Positions 37,111 through 48,265 of a stretch of DNA of 64,000 nt are shown here, one piece after another. Source of the DNA: Nocardia speluncae NBRC 108251 (lineage in GTDB: Bacteria; Actinomycetota; Actinomycetes; Mycobacteriales; Mycobacteriaceae). Each line of letters starts with the position of its first letter. Position 1 is the stretch's first letter. The stretch lies in contig NZ_BDBZ01000034.1 of the NCBI RefSeq assembly GCF_001613245.1, forward strand, positions 1 through 64,000. Reading direction: 5' to 3'. The notes below the pieces were generated by a model that was given only the letters and a program-made list of their open reading frames with translations, was not told the origin of the DNA and ran no database searches. A program made the translations under genes and the position numbers.

Positions 37111-37944
37111 GTGACGGACTCCGCTGATTCGACACCGCTGACCGGCGATCGCCACGGCACGGGCAGCCGTATCGCCGCATTCTTCGACCTGGACAAGACG
37201 GTGATAGCCCGCTCGAGCACCTATGTTTTCAGCAAACCCTTCTTCGCCGAGGGCCTGATCAACCGGCGCGCGGTACTGGAGAGCAGCTATGCCCATTTCA
37301 TCTTCCTGCTCTCGGGCGCCGACCACGATCAGATGGAGCGGATGCGCGCCAACCTGACGAATATGGTCGCCGGCTGGGACGTCGCCCAGATCCGGTCGAT
37401 CGTGGCGGAGACCTTGCACGACCTGGTGGATCCGCTGATCTACGCAGAAGCAGTCGATCTGATCGCCGATCACCGGATCCGCGGCCACGATGTGGTGATC
37501 GTCTCCGCCTCCGGGGAGGAAGTGGTGGCTCCGATCGCCGAGGCGCTCGGGGCCACGCATACCGCCGCCACCCGGATGGAGGTCGTCGACGGTAAATACA
37601 CCGGCGCCGTCGATTTCTACTGCTACGGGGAGGGCAAGGTCACCGCCATGGAAAGACTGTCCGCCACAGCGGGTTACGACCTGTCGCGGTGCTACGCATA
37701 TTCCGATTCGATCACCGATCTACCGATGCTTGCAGCGGTCGGCCACCCGACCGCAGTGAATCCCGACCGGAATCTCCGGCGGGAGGCAACAGCGCGGAGC
37801 TGGCCGATCCTCACGTTCTCCGATCCGGTTTCGCTGTGGTCACGGTTTCGCGCACCGTCGAAGACGACAGCTGCCGGTGTCGCGGTCGGCCTGAGCGCGC
37901 TGGCCGCCGGCGCGCTCACCTATCGACTCTTACGACGCCGCTGA
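37111..37944 (+). CDS. HAD-IB family phosphatase (SerB-like, membrane-anchored)
   Basis: Haloacid-dehalogenase hydrolase of 277 residues. Motif I FFDLDKT has Asp26 (nucleophile) and Asp28, the Thr/Ser motif II is in VIVSASGEEVV, and motif III/IV is in YSDSITDLPML. A C-terminal hydrophobic helix, AGVAVGLSALAAGALTYRLL, ends in arginines, suggesting a membrane anchor. It resembles mycobacterial Rv3661 and the acyl- or phosphoserine-phosphatase-like group. GTG 37111 is the most likely start; GTG 37090 is an alternative. Confidence 0.88.
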   Translation: MTDSADSTPLTGDRHGTGSRIAAFFDLDKTVIARSSTYVFSKPFFAEGLINRRAVLESSYAHFIFLLSGADHDQMERMRANLTNMVAGWDVAQIRSIVAETLHDLVDPLIYAEAVDLIADHRIRGHDVVIVSASGEEVVAPIAEALGATHTAATRMEVVDGKYTGAVDFYCYGEGKVTAMERLSATAGYDLSRCYAYSDSITDLPMLAAVGHPTAVNPDRNLRREATARSWPILTFSDPVSLWSRFRAPSKTTAAGVAVGLSALAAGALTYRLLRRR

Positions 37945-37961
37945 AAATAGCCAACAACCTG

Positions 37962-37978
37962 GACTTATAGCATAAGTC
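37962..37978 (+). terminator. Small hairpin after HAD gene
   Basis: GACTTA-TAGCA-TAAGTC, perfect 6-bp stem, 17 bases after the stop codon. AT-rich compared with its surroundings. Confidence 0.35.
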
Positions 37979-38323
37979 TCCGATTGACGGGACCGTTCGG
38001 CGAATGTAGGGCGATGTTCAGCGAAGCCTTGATGTGAGGCCGCTCACAGTGTAGAAATGGAGGCACGGAAGGACGGAAGGCCAAGGCGTAGCCGGAAGAG
38101 AAGGCTTCGACTCCCGACCCACCCTTCCCAGCATGGACACCAGGTACCCACGCGGAGCTCGCCGCGACAAGGGCAGGAGTGTTGTGGGCCTGCGAAATCC
38201 GGTTCGTTGCCGGCGATGGCCTCGCATAGCTGCGGGGATGAGCTGCTGCGGAGCCCGGAGGAACGCCGAGGCCGGAGAACACAACCCATTTCAGCACGCA
38301 TGGTAACCGGGTATTCCGTGCTC

Positions 38324-38357
38324 GCGGGCGGTGAGGTCCAAGGACCACGCCGCCCGC
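38324..38357 (-). terminator. Large hairpin downstream of Fic-like gene
   Basis: GCGGGCGG/CCGCCCGC outer stem with an inner GGTCC/GGACC stem, about 70 bases after the stop of the minus-strand gene. TTT follows on the plus strand. Confidence 0.5.
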
Positions 38358-38424
38358 TTTGGCGTGCTGGGATCGCCGCGTTCCGAGCCCGAACAGGGCA
38401 GGTTCATTCGCGAGATATCGGCAC

Positions 38425-39171
38425 TCAGCCGGCTGCCGCCTCCGCGATCGACATCGCTTCCCGAGCGCCGTCTTCGAGTGCTCCGCAACAGAAAACCACC
38501 CAGCCGCCTACACCGGCGGGGGTACCGGCACCGAAACCTGCCGCCGCGTCCAGGTATGCCTGCCGGCGCCGCAACAAGAAAACCTCAGGCACACCGAGCG
38601 CGTGCGGATCCAGCCCGCTGGACACAGTCACCAGCCGCGACGCCGCCCGGGCGACCAGTGCGTCGGCAGTCCCGAACGGTTTCAGCGTCATCAGCTCGCC
38701 GTGTACCACAGCCGCGGCCACCGGGGCGGGCGCCGAGGTGGCCAGCAGGGTCTGGACCAGGACATCCAAGCGCTCGGCGACACCTCCATGAGCACGTGGC
38801 CGGCCCAGTTCACCTTCGTCGTCGACCAGGTCCGCGGCGGCCAGCAGGTGCAGGCGGGCCAGCGCCTGCAGCGGCGCCCGCTCCCAGATCCCGACCAGGT
38901 TGCGCAGCGCATCGCCTTCCAGGGCCTGCCCCACGCGCAGTGCGCCGGCCAGGATCGGATCGGCGACTGCGCCGTCGGCGGGGAGTTCGGTATCGCCGCC
39001 GTCGAGTGCCGACGAGGATCGCGCGGCGCGCACCGCCGCTTCGGCCGCGGTGGTCGGCCAGCCCCGGCGGTTGGTTTTGTGCCGGTGCACCTCGGCCAAC
39101 GCGTCCCGGGCCTTGTCGGCGGCGGCCCGGACGCCGGGCAGTTCGGTGAGGGGCGCGAGCGGATCGGTCAC
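38425..39171 (-). CDS. Conserved protein with degenerate Fic-like core (Rv3662c-like)
   Basis: Protein of 248 residues, usually labelled oxidoreductase in actinobacteria without a dinucleotide motif; I see none. Two segments look Fic-like: SSALDG at about 53-58, placed like the (S/T)xxxE(G/N) inhibitory helix, and KPFGTADALVAR at 164-175, which lines up without gaps with the Fic core HPFxDGNGRxxR. The catalytic His is Lys164 and the DGNGR loop is TADAL; only P-F and the last Arg remain. It would therefore be a catalytically dead Fic fold, if the match is real. It lies convergent with the HAD gene and upstream of the dpp genes. Confidence 0.72.
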   Translation of the reverse strand: MTDPLAPLTELPGVRAAADKARDALAEVHRHKTNRRGWPTTAAEAAVRAARSSSALDGGDTELPADGAVADPILAGALRVGQALEGDALRNLVGIWERAPLQALARLHLLAAADLVDDEGELGRPRAHGGVAERLDVLVQTLLATSAPAPVAAAVVHGELMTLKPFGTADALVARAASRLVTVSSGLDPHALGVPEVFLLRRRQAYLDAAAGFGAGTPAGVGGWVVFCCGALEDGAREAMSIAEAAAG

Positions 39172-39231
39172 GGGGTAGCACGGTACGCGGCGCAGCGGCA
39201 GGACGAGCGCGAGACCCGCACGGTTGCCCGG

Positions 39232-40887
39232 TCACCCCACGAGTAGGTCGCGGCCCGGGATGGCAGCGAGCAGGCTGCGGGTGTACTCCTCGGCGGGCGA
39301 TTCGAAGATCTGCTCGGTCGGTGCTGCCTCGACGATGCGCCCATGGTGCATCACCAGGACGTCGTCCGCGATCTGGCGGACCACCGCCAGATCGTGTGTG
39401 ATGAAGAGGTAAGTGAGGTCGAGGTCGCGCTGCAGTCGGTCGAGTAGATCCAGGATATTGGCCTGGACGAGCACATCGAGCGCCGAAACCGCCTCATCGC
39501 AGACCAGCAGCTCCGGTTCGAGGGCCAGCGCGCGGGCGATTGCCACCCGCTGGCGCTGCCCGCCGGACAGTTCGTTCGGGTAGCGGGACGCGATACCGGC
39601 CGGCAGCGCAACCTGGTCCAGCAGTTCGCGGACCCGGGCGTCACGTTCGGCACGAGTTCCGAGGTTGTGGGTCCACAGTGGTTCGGCGATGCACCGGTGG
39701 ATCGAGTACATGGGGTCGAGTGAGGCGTAGGGGTTCTGGAAGATCGGCTGCACCCGACGGCGGAACCGGGTCTGTTCGCGGCCCCGCAGCCGCGCAATAT
39801 CGGTACCGTCGAAAGCCACCGAACCCGAGCTGGGCTCGAGCAGCCCGAGGACAAGCTGAGCGACCGTGGATTTCCCGGAACCCGATTCGCCGACCAGCGC
39901 GGTGGTGGTGCCGCGGTCCAAGCGGAACGAAACATTGTCCGCGGCCGTGCTTTCCCGGGAACGCCACGGGGCCGAACCACGCACTCGGTAGCGTTTGGTG
40001 AGCCGGTCCGCGACCAGTATCGGTTCCTTGCCACCCGCCCGGCCCCGCGCGGCATCACGGATACGCCCGCCCCGCCGGCCGGCTGCCAGTGAAGGTGCCG
40101 AATCGACCAGTTTCCGAGTGTAGGCATGCCGCGGATCCCGGAGCAGGTCCAGCGCGGGGCCCGATTCGACGACGCGGCCCCGATACAGCACGACCAGATG
40201 TTCCGCGCGTTCGGCGGCCAAACCCAGATCATGGGTGATGAGCAGCATGGCCGTACCGAATTCGCCCGTGAGACTGTCGATATGGTCGAGCATCCGGCGT
40301 TGCACGGTGACGTCCAGCGCCGAAGTGGGTTCGTCGGCGATCAGCAGCGCCGGCCGCGCGGACAATGCCATGGCGATGAGCGCGCGCTGCCGCAGCCCGC
40401 CGGACAGTTCGTGCGGGTATTGACCGGCCCGGTGCTCCGGGTCGGGTATCCCGGCGGCGCGCAGCAATTCCACTGTCCGCTCCCGGGCCGCCCGGCCGCG
40501 GGCTACACCGTTGGCGGCCAGCGTCTCCCGGATCTGGAATCCGATCGTGTAGACCGGGTCGAGATTCGACATCGGATCCTGCGGTACGAAACCGATCTCG
40601 TTGCCGCGCAGGGCCACCAGCCGGGAATCCGGCACGCCGGACAGTTCCGAACCGGCGAAGCGGATACTGCCACCGGTAATGCGGCCGCCGGGCGGCAGCA
40701 GGCCGAGGACGGCGTGCGCGGTAGTCGATTTTCCGGAGCCGCTCTCCCCCACGATCGCCACGGTTTCGCCGGGGTAGACACTGAGATCGACGCCGCGCAC
40801 CGCCTCGACACAGTCGTCGCCGGTCCCGAAGGAGATGTGCAGATCCCGGATCTCCAGCAATGGACGGTCGTCGGTGGCACCGGTCAT
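39232..40887 (-). CDS. dppD: Dipeptide/oligopeptide ABC transporter, fused ATPase
   Basis: Two ABC ATPase domains fused in one chain of 551 residues. The first has Walker A GESGSGKS at 48-55 and signature LSGGL; the second has GESGSGKS near 330-340 and signature LSGGQRQR. The linker contains the C-terminal oligopeptide-binding-type extension typical of DppD/DppF. It energises the DppBC permease. Start ATG 40887 has AGGAAG upstream. Order dppA-B-C-D matches mycobacterial Rv3666c-Rv3663c. Confidence 0.94.
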   Translation of the reverse strand: MTGATDDRPLLEIRDLHISFGTGDDCVEAVRGVDLSVYPGETVAIVGESGSGKSTTAHAVLGLLPPGGRITGGSIRFAGSELSGVPDSRLVALRGNEIGFVPQDPMSNLDPVYTIGFQIRETLAANGVARGRAARERTVELLRAAGIPDPEHRAGQYPHELSGGLRQRALIAMALSARPALLIADEPTSALDVTVQRRMLDHIDSLTGEFGTAMLLITHDLGLAAERAEHLVVLYRGRVVESGPALDLLRDPRHAYTRKLVDSAPSLAAGRRGGRIRDAARGRAGGKEPILVADRLTKRYRVRGSAPWRSRESTAADNVSFRLDRGTTTALVGESGSGKSTVAQLVLGLLEPSSGSVAFDGTDIARLRGREQTRFRRRVQPIFQNPYASLDPMYSIHRCIAEPLWTHNLGTRAERDARVRELLDQVALPAGIASRYPNELSGGQRQRVAIARALALEPELLVCDEAVSALDVLVQANILDLLDRLQRDLDLTYLFITHDLAVVRQIADDVLVMHHGRIVEAAPTEQIFESPAEEYTRSLLAAIPGRDLLVG

Positions 40888-40966
40888 GATCGCTTCCTGT
40901 CTCGGGTCCGCGCATGCGCTGCGCCGTACCGGGATACGCCCGGCTGAATTCGCCGGCACCCGTGAC

Positions 40967-41920
40967 TCACCGTGCCCGCCGTGTTTTCGGATCGATGGCA
41001 TCGCCCAGGGCGTCGCCGAGCATGATGAAGCTGAGCACCGTCAGCGCCAGCGCGGTGGCCGGATAGAACAGGATCAGCGAACCCCCGCGCAACTGCTGCT
41101 GGCCGGTCGCGATATCGGCTCCCCAGGAGACCTCCGTGGGTGGCAGGCCGACGCCCAGGAAAGACAGTGTGGCCTCGGTGACGATGAAAACACCCAGCCA
41201 GATGGCGGTCACCACGATGATCGGCCCCACCGAGTTCGGCAGGACATGGCGGACGAGGATACCGAGGCGGGATACGCCCAGGGCCCGGGCGGCCAGAACG
41301 TATTCGCTGTTCTTCGCCGCGATCACCGAACCGCGGGCGATACGCGCCGCCTGCGGCCAGGTGAAGCCGGCCAGGGTGACGATCACCAGCCAGATGGTGC
41401 GCTCGGTGGAAAGCTGCATCAGAACGATGGCGGCGAGCATGAGCGGGATGGCGTAGACGATCTCCGAAATCCTGGAGACGACCGAATCGAGCAGCCCGCC
41501 GTAATAGCCGGCCAACGCCCCCAGCGTGGCCCCGATCAGGACGAACAACGTGGCCGCCCCCACTCCGGTGAGGATGGAGGCCCGAGCTCCGTAGACGGTG
41601 CGCGCGTAGATATCGCACCCCTGTAGGTCGAAACCGAACCAATGCGCCGAACTCGGCGGCAGCAGACTGTTGTCCACCAGGCAGTAGCGCGGGTCCTGGC
41701 CGGTGAACAGTCCGGGGAATGCCGCCACGACGACCACGAACACGATGAGCGCCGCCGCGATCCAGAACAACGGATTCCGGCGCAGATTCCGCCAGGCCTG
41801 ACCCCAGAATCCGCGTGGTGCGCCCGCGACCCGGACCCGATCGGTGGCCTCCACGGTCACCGCGTCCGGTTCGGCGACCCAGCGTTGCCGGCCGGGCCGG
41901 CGGGGCAGCTCATCCGACAT
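40967..41920 (-). CDS. dppC: Dipeptide ABC transporter permease
   Basis: Inner-membrane permease of 317 residues: an N-terminal cytoplasmic tail and about six helices. It carries the EAA loop (ARALGVSRLGILVRHVLPN) that contacts the ATPase. It follows dppB after 14 bases and precedes dppD by 79 bases. Confidence 0.93.
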   Translation of the reverse strand: MSDELPRRPGRQRWVAEPDAVTVEATDRVRVAGAPRGFWGQAWRNLRRNPLFWIAAALIVFVVVVAAFPGLFTGQDPRYCLVDNSLLPPSSAHWFGFDLQGCDIYARTVYGARASILTGVGAATLFVLIGATLGALAGYYGGLLDSVVSRISEIVYAIPLMLAAIVLMQLSTERTIWLVIVTLAGFTWPQAARIARGSVIAAKNSEYVLAARALGVSRLGILVRHVLPNSVGPIIVVTAIWLGVFIVTEATLSFLGVGLPPTEVSWGADIATGQQQLRGGSLILFYPATALALTVLSFIMLGDALGDAIDPKTRRAR

Positions 41921-41934
41921 TGCCGCACTCCTGT

Positions 41935-42861
41935 TCAGGCATAACGGATCCGGGGGTCGAGCACCGCGTACAGCAGGTCCACCACGAGGTTGGCGAGCAA
42001 GAACACCACGATCAGCACCGTGACGAACGAGACCACGGTCGGCGCTTCACCCCGAACCACGGCCTGATAGAGAGTGCCGCCGACGCCGGGGATATTGAAG
42101 ATGCCCTCGGTGACGATCGCGCCGCCCATGAGTGCGCCGAGGTCGGCACCCAGGAAGGTCACCACCGGGATGAGGGAGTTCCGCAAGATGTGGACGGGGA
42201 CTACGCGGCGCCGGGGCAGGCCCTTGGCCGTCGCCGTGCGCACATAGTCGGCGTCACGATTGTCCGCGACCGCGTTACGGGTCAACCGCAGCACGTAGGC
42301 GAACGAAAGCGAACCGAGTACCAGCGCGGGCACCACCAGGCGACCCCAGCTCGCGTCCGCACCGACCGTGACGGGCGCGATCCCCCACTTCACGCCCAGC
42401 AGGAATTGTGCGAGGAAACCGAGGACGAAAACGGGGATCGCGATGACCACGAGACTCACCACCAGCATGGCCGAGTCGAACAGCTTGCCCTTACGCAATC
42501 CGGCCAGGACACCGAACAGCACCCCGAGCACCGCCTCGAACACCAGAGCCAGAATCGCCAGCCGAATTGTAATCGGAAAAGCGCGCGCCAGTTCGTCTTT
42601 CACCGATCGCCCGGAGAACGAGGTGCCCAGGTCGAAGGTGAAGATGCCTTTCAGATAGTAGAAGTACTGCACGAGGAAGGAACGGTCCAGGTGGTACCGC
42701 GCGCGCAGTTGCTCTTCCAGGGCAGGCGTGAGGGTGCGGTCCCCGGCCAGCGCCGCCACCGAACCCCCGGAGATCTTGTAGATCAGGAAGTAGACGAGCA
42801 GGGTGGCGCCGAAGAACACCGGAACCATCTGCAGCAGACGCCGCACTACGTACCAGGCCAT
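41935..42861 (-). CDS. dppB: Dipeptide ABC transporter permease
   Basis: Permease of 308 residues that starts MAWYVVRRLLQMVPVFFGAT, the typical DppB/OppB N-terminus. The EAA loop is in TATAKGLPRRRVVPVHILRN. About six membrane helices. It forms the pore with DppC and lies 31 bases after dppA. Confidence 0.94.
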   Translation of the reverse strand: MAWYVVRRLLQMVPVFFGATLLVYFLIYKISGGSVAALAGDRTLTPALEEQLRARYHLDRSFLVQYFYYLKGIFTFDLGTSFSGRSVKDELARAFPITIRLAILALVFEAVLGVLFGVLAGLRKGKLFDSAMLVVSLVVIAIPVFVLGFLAQFLLGVKWGIAPVTVGADASWGRLVVPALVLGSLSFAYVLRLTRNAVADNRDADYVRTATAKGLPRRRVVPVHILRNSLIPVVTFLGADLGALMGGAIVTEGIFNIPGVGGTLYQAVVRGEAPTVVSFVTVLIVVFLLANLVVDLLYAVLDPRIRYA

Positions 42862-42892
42862 ACGCGCTCCTCACGCCTGTGGGGTCCGGGCG

Positions 42893-44506
42893 TCATATCA
42901 ACTCGAGGTTCTCGAAATCCGCCATCCCGTTCCAGCCGAAGGTGACACCACGAACCCGGTCGGAGTATCCGGACGAGTTCACATAGTCGAAGATCGGAAT
43001 GGTGGGCAGGTCGTGCAGGAGAACCGTCTGGGCCCGAGCGATGAGCGCCCACGATTCCGGCTCGGTCGCCGCGGCTTCGGCGGCCGCGACGAGGGCGTCG
43101 AATTCGGGGTTGCGGTAGTCGAAATCATTGGTTTCCGAGTGGCTGAGGAACGACGGCTCCAGGAACTGGAGCATGGTCGGATAGTCGCCCTGCCAGCCGG
43201 AACGGAATGCCTTACCGACGGTCCCCGAGGTGATCTGGTCACGTAACTGTTTGAACGTCGGATAGGCGGCACCCACCGCTTCGATACCGAGGGTGTTCTT
43301 GATACTGTTCGCGACCGCGTCGACCCAGGGCTGATGATCGCCGTCCGCGTTGTACGCGATCTCGAAACGACCGCTCCACGTCGATATCTCGTTCGCCCGC
43401 GCCCACAGCCGGCGCGCCTCGTCCGGATCGAATTCGAGAACCTCCGACCCCGGCAGGTCATCGTCGAAACCGGGCAGCACGCTGGAGGTGTAATCCCGGG
43501 CCGGTGCGCGGGTACCGCGGAAGATCTTGTCGCCGATGGCCTGGCGGTCGATCGCCCGCGATATCGCATGCCGGCGCAGCCGCCCCTCCTCATCGGCGAA
43601 ATGCGGGAGTCCGGGCTGCGTACCGATCCACTGGTTCTTCGCGGTCGCCGCGGCGACGGCGCGATCCCCCAGATCCGCGTGGACAACGGTCAGCGCGCTG
43701 GTGGGAACCGAATCGAGCACATCCAGATTGCCGGCCAGCAGATCGGCGTAGGCGGCATCGATATCGGAATAGAAGACGAAGGTCAGGCCTTTGTTCCGAG
43801 CCGGCCGTCCACCCCGGTACGACTCGTTCGGCACCAGTTCGAGTTTCACATCGTGGCGCCATGCATCCGGACCTGCGAAACGGTAGGGGCCGTTGCCGAT
43901 CGGGTGCTGCCCGAATGCCTCCATATCCGCGAACGCCGCCTCGGGCAGCGGGTAGTACGGGGCATAGGCCAGGCGAGTCCGGAAATCGATGGTGGGTACC
44001 TTCAAATCCACGGTGAAGGTGAGATCGTCGAGCACCCGCAGCCCCGACATGGTCTGTGCCCGCGGTGGATCGGCCTGCACATCCTCGAAACCGACGATCG
44101 GCTCGTAGGTATAGCTCTGCAGTTGAGCGTTGGTGACCAGGGCGCCGTAGTTCCAGGCGTCCACAAAGGAATGCGCGGTGACCGGTGAGCCGTCGCTGAA
44201 CGTCCAACCGGGTTCCAGGCGGACGCGGTAGTGCTGCTGATCGGTGGTCTCGATGGATTCGGCGACCTCGTCGTGCAGGCTGCCGTCGGCGGCGATCCGG
44301 CGCAGCCCCGCGAACAACCGGTCGACGATCCGCCCGCCGCCGTTCTCGTTCGTGTTCGACGGCACCAGCGGATTCTGCGGCTCCGAACCGTTGACGGCGA
44401 TGGAATCACCCAGCGCAGGCGTCACCGTGCAGGCGGGCAGCACCGCCACAGCGGCCAGTACCAGGACCGGACCGATGGCCCGCCACAACCACGACGCTCC
44501 CCGCAC
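42893..44506 (-). CDS. dppA: Dipeptide-binding lipoprotein (family 5)
   Basis: Extracytoplasmic substrate-binding protein of 537 residues. The lipoprotein signal peptide contains AVLPAC, with lipidated Cys26. The family 5 body is seen in RVRLEPGWTFSDGSPVTAHSF and in SYRGGRPARNKGLTF. I chose GTG 44506 because GGGGAG lies 7 bases upstream and the signal peptide begins directly after it; the open frame extends further upstream without family sequence. It delivers peptides, or heme as in mycobacteria, to DppBCD. Confidence 0.9.
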   Translation of the reverse strand: MRGASWLWRAIGPVLVLAAVAVLPACTVTPALGDSIAVNGSEPQNPLVPSNTNENGGGRIVDRLFAGLRRIAADGSLHDEVAESIETTDQQHYRVRLEPGWTFSDGSPVTAHSFVDAWNYGALVTNAQLQSYTYEPIVGFEDVQADPPRAQTMSGLRVLDDLTFTVDLKVPTIDFRTRLAYAPYYPLPEAAFADMEAFGQHPIGNGPYRFAGPDAWRHDVKLELVPNESYRGGRPARNKGLTFVFYSDIDAAYADLLAGNLDVLDSVPTSALTVVHADLGDRAVAAATAKNQWIGTQPGLPHFADEEGRLRRHAISRAIDRQAIGDKIFRGTRAPARDYTSSVLPGFDDDLPGSEVLEFDPDEARRLWARANEISTWSGRFEIAYNADGDHQPWVDAVANSIKNTLGIEAVGAAYPTFKQLRDQITSGTVGKAFRSGWQGDYPTMLQFLEPSFLSHSETNDFDYRNPEFDALVAAAEAAATEPESWALIARAQTVLLHDLPTIPIFDYVNSSGYSDRVRGVTFGWNGMADFENLELI

Positions 44507-44848
44507 CCAAACTCCCCGCTCATTCGCTCTGTTCGGTGTCCACCGTGCCGCGAGACCCGGGCCGCTGCGTCTTTCGCGCCCCGCACCGCGGCGCATCCGG
44601 CGCGCGCAGAAAGGCGGGACTCGGTCCCGTCCGTACCTCGCACAGTCGCCTGAGGATATCGGCACACACTGCGGCACGCGCGGCTTCGCGGACTTCCCGC
44701 CGGAACCCGGCAACCGTTCATCCGCTCCCGGCAGCCGTTCATCCCCTGTCGACGGCCTTTCGTCCGGGGACACGCACAGCCGGCCCCGGGAGAGTTTAGG
44801 GTCACAGATAGCCCTCATGGTGCAGGTAACGCGAAGGAAGTGACTCAG
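44507..44848. other. Divergent intergenic region dppA/acs
   Basis: About 342 bases without a gene. It contains a 21-bp tandem repeat (44706-44747). Near the acs start, GAAGGAA sits before ATG 44849. Confidence 0.5.
44706..44747 (+). repeat. Two tandem 21-bp repeats
   Basis: CCCGGCAACCGTTCATCCGC-T and CCCGGCAGCCGTTCATCCCC-T, 19 of 21 identical, adjacent, with a weaker third copy (GACGGCCTTTCGTCC) after them. Located about 100 bases upstream of acs; could be binding sites for a regulator. Confidence 0.5.
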
Positions 44849-46795
<1,947 letters not shown>

Positions 46796-46802
46796 GTCCC
46801 CT

Positions 46803-46831
46803 GGCCCGGGACAGTGGAGGCGTCCCGGGCC
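46803..46831 (+). terminator. acs terminator hairpin
   Basis: Perfect 10-bp stem GGCCCGGGAC/GTCCCGGGCC with a 9-base loop, starting 7 bases after the acs stop. Confidence 0.7.
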
Positions 46832-47013
46832 TGCACGGGAATGCACCGTCCAGTTGCCGCGCGATGCGTTCCTGGATCAAGGTGCGAAATTACCGACCGA
46901 TAAGGTTGCATACGGTGTGCCGGGAAGTCTGGTCGGCGAGATGGTCGTGCGCTCGCCGGTGATCACCCGGTCGGGCGGACGCAGCAACTGTCCGTACGAC
47001 CGAAAGGTTCCCC

Positions 47014-48228
47014 GTGCTGAGCAGCCCCCGGTCGGAACTCGCCAGATATCTGCGCACCGAAACCGTGGGCGGTTCCCTGCTGCTGGCGGCCGCCGCGGTG
47101 GCACTGCTCTGGGTGAACTCGCCGTGGGGTGAGGGCTATCTGACCCTGACCGAAACCCGTCTGGCGATTGCGCCCCTGCATCTCGACCTCACCCTCGCAG
47201 ACTGGGTCAAGGACGGGCTGCTCGCCGTCTTCTTCTTCGTCGCCGGGCTCGAGCTCAAACGCGAACTCGTCGTCGGTGAACTGGCCGACCCCAAACGGGC
47301 CGCGCTGCCGATCATCGCGGCCGTAGGCGGTGTGGTGACCCCCGCGTTGATCGCCTACGGCATCGGTTTCGGTGTCGAAGGCATGGACCGCGGCTGGGCG
47401 GTCCCGGTCGCCACCGATATCGCCTTCGCGCTCGCCGTGCTGGCGATGACCGGGTCCCGGATCCCTGCCAGCGCCCGCGTATTCCTGCTCAGCCTGGCGG
47501 TGGTGGACGATCTGATGGCGATCGTGCTGATCGCTATCTTGTTCACCGCCGGGCTGGCGTTCACCTGGCTGCTGGTCGCGCTCGCCTGCTGCGCTGCCTG
47601 GTGGTTCGCCCAGCACCGGCGCTGGTGCTCGCCACTGATCTATATTCCGCTGGCGCTGCTGTGCTGGTACGCGCTGCACGAAGCTCATATTCATCCGACC
47701 CTCGCCGGAGTCGCGTGCGGCTTACTCACCCGTGTCCGCAGCGACGAAGGTGAGGACGAGGCGCCCGCCACCCGGTGGGAGCACAAGTTCCAGCCGATCT
47801 CGGCCGGTCTCTGTGTACCGCTGTTCGCGCTGTTCGCCTCGGGTGTACCGATCAACGGCGAAGTCCTGGGCGACCTGTTCACCGAACGGCTGTCCCTGGC
47901 GATCATCCTCGGTCTGCTGCTCGGCAAAACCACCGGCATCTTCGGGATCAGCTGGCTGGCGATCCGCACCGGGCTCGCCAAACGTCCCGCGAACCTGGGT
48001 TATCGCGATATGTTCGCCCTGTCGGTGCTGGGCGCGATCGGGTTCACCGTTAGCCTGCTCGTGGCGGAATTGGCATTGGAGGACTATCCCGAATCCGCCG
48101 AATTGGCCAAAGCCGCGGTGCTGGTGACCTCCATGGCCGCATCGCTGATCGGTTCGGCGCTACTGTTGCGGCGTGGGCGTGTCCACCAAGCGCGACGTGA
48201 CGCGGATGCGCTAGAACCAGAACAGTAA
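47014..48228 (+). CDS. nhaA: Na+/H+ antiporter NhaA
   Basis: Inner-membrane antiporter of 404 residues with about twelve helices. The ion-binding aspartates are found: Asp135 in PVATDIAFAL and the pair Asp165-Asp166 in VVDDLMAI, corresponding to E. coli Asp133, Asp163 and Asp164. It exports sodium in exchange for protons. GTG start at 47014, with GAAAGG upstream. Confidence 0.95.
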   Translation: MLSSPRSELARYLRTETVGGSLLLAAAAVALLWVNSPWGEGYLTLTETRLAIAPLHLDLTLADWVKDGLLAVFFFVAGLELKRELVVGELADPKRAALPIIAAVGGVVTPALIAYGIGFGVEGMDRGWAVPVATDIAFALAVLAMTGSRIPASARVFLLSLAVVDDLMAIVLIAILFTAGLAFTWLLVALACCAAWWFAQHRRWCSPLIYIPLALLCWYALHEAHIHPTLAGVACGLLTRVRSDEGEDEAPATRWEHKFQPISAGLCVPLFALFASGVPINGEVLGDLFTERLSLAIILGLLLGKTTGIFGISWLAIRTGLAKRPANLGYRDMFALSVLGAIGFTVSLLVAELALEDYPESAELAKAAVLVTSMAASLIGSALLLRRGRVHQARRDADALEPEQ

Positions 48229-48265
48229 GACCGAGCAGAATCGGGACAGGGAGAGGGTCGACCAC

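Larger units (their letters stand above)
37945..38424. other. Intergenic region with two hairpins
   Basis: About 480 bases between convergent genes. I see a small hairpin after the HAD stop (37962-37978) and a large one before the 3' end of the Fic-like gene (38324-38357), and no credible gene in the remaining about 340 bases. Confidence 0.5.

Noticed and set aside
44507..44848. CRP site upstream of acs
   Set aside because: Searched because CRP controls acs in relatives; only a half-site GGTCACA is present.
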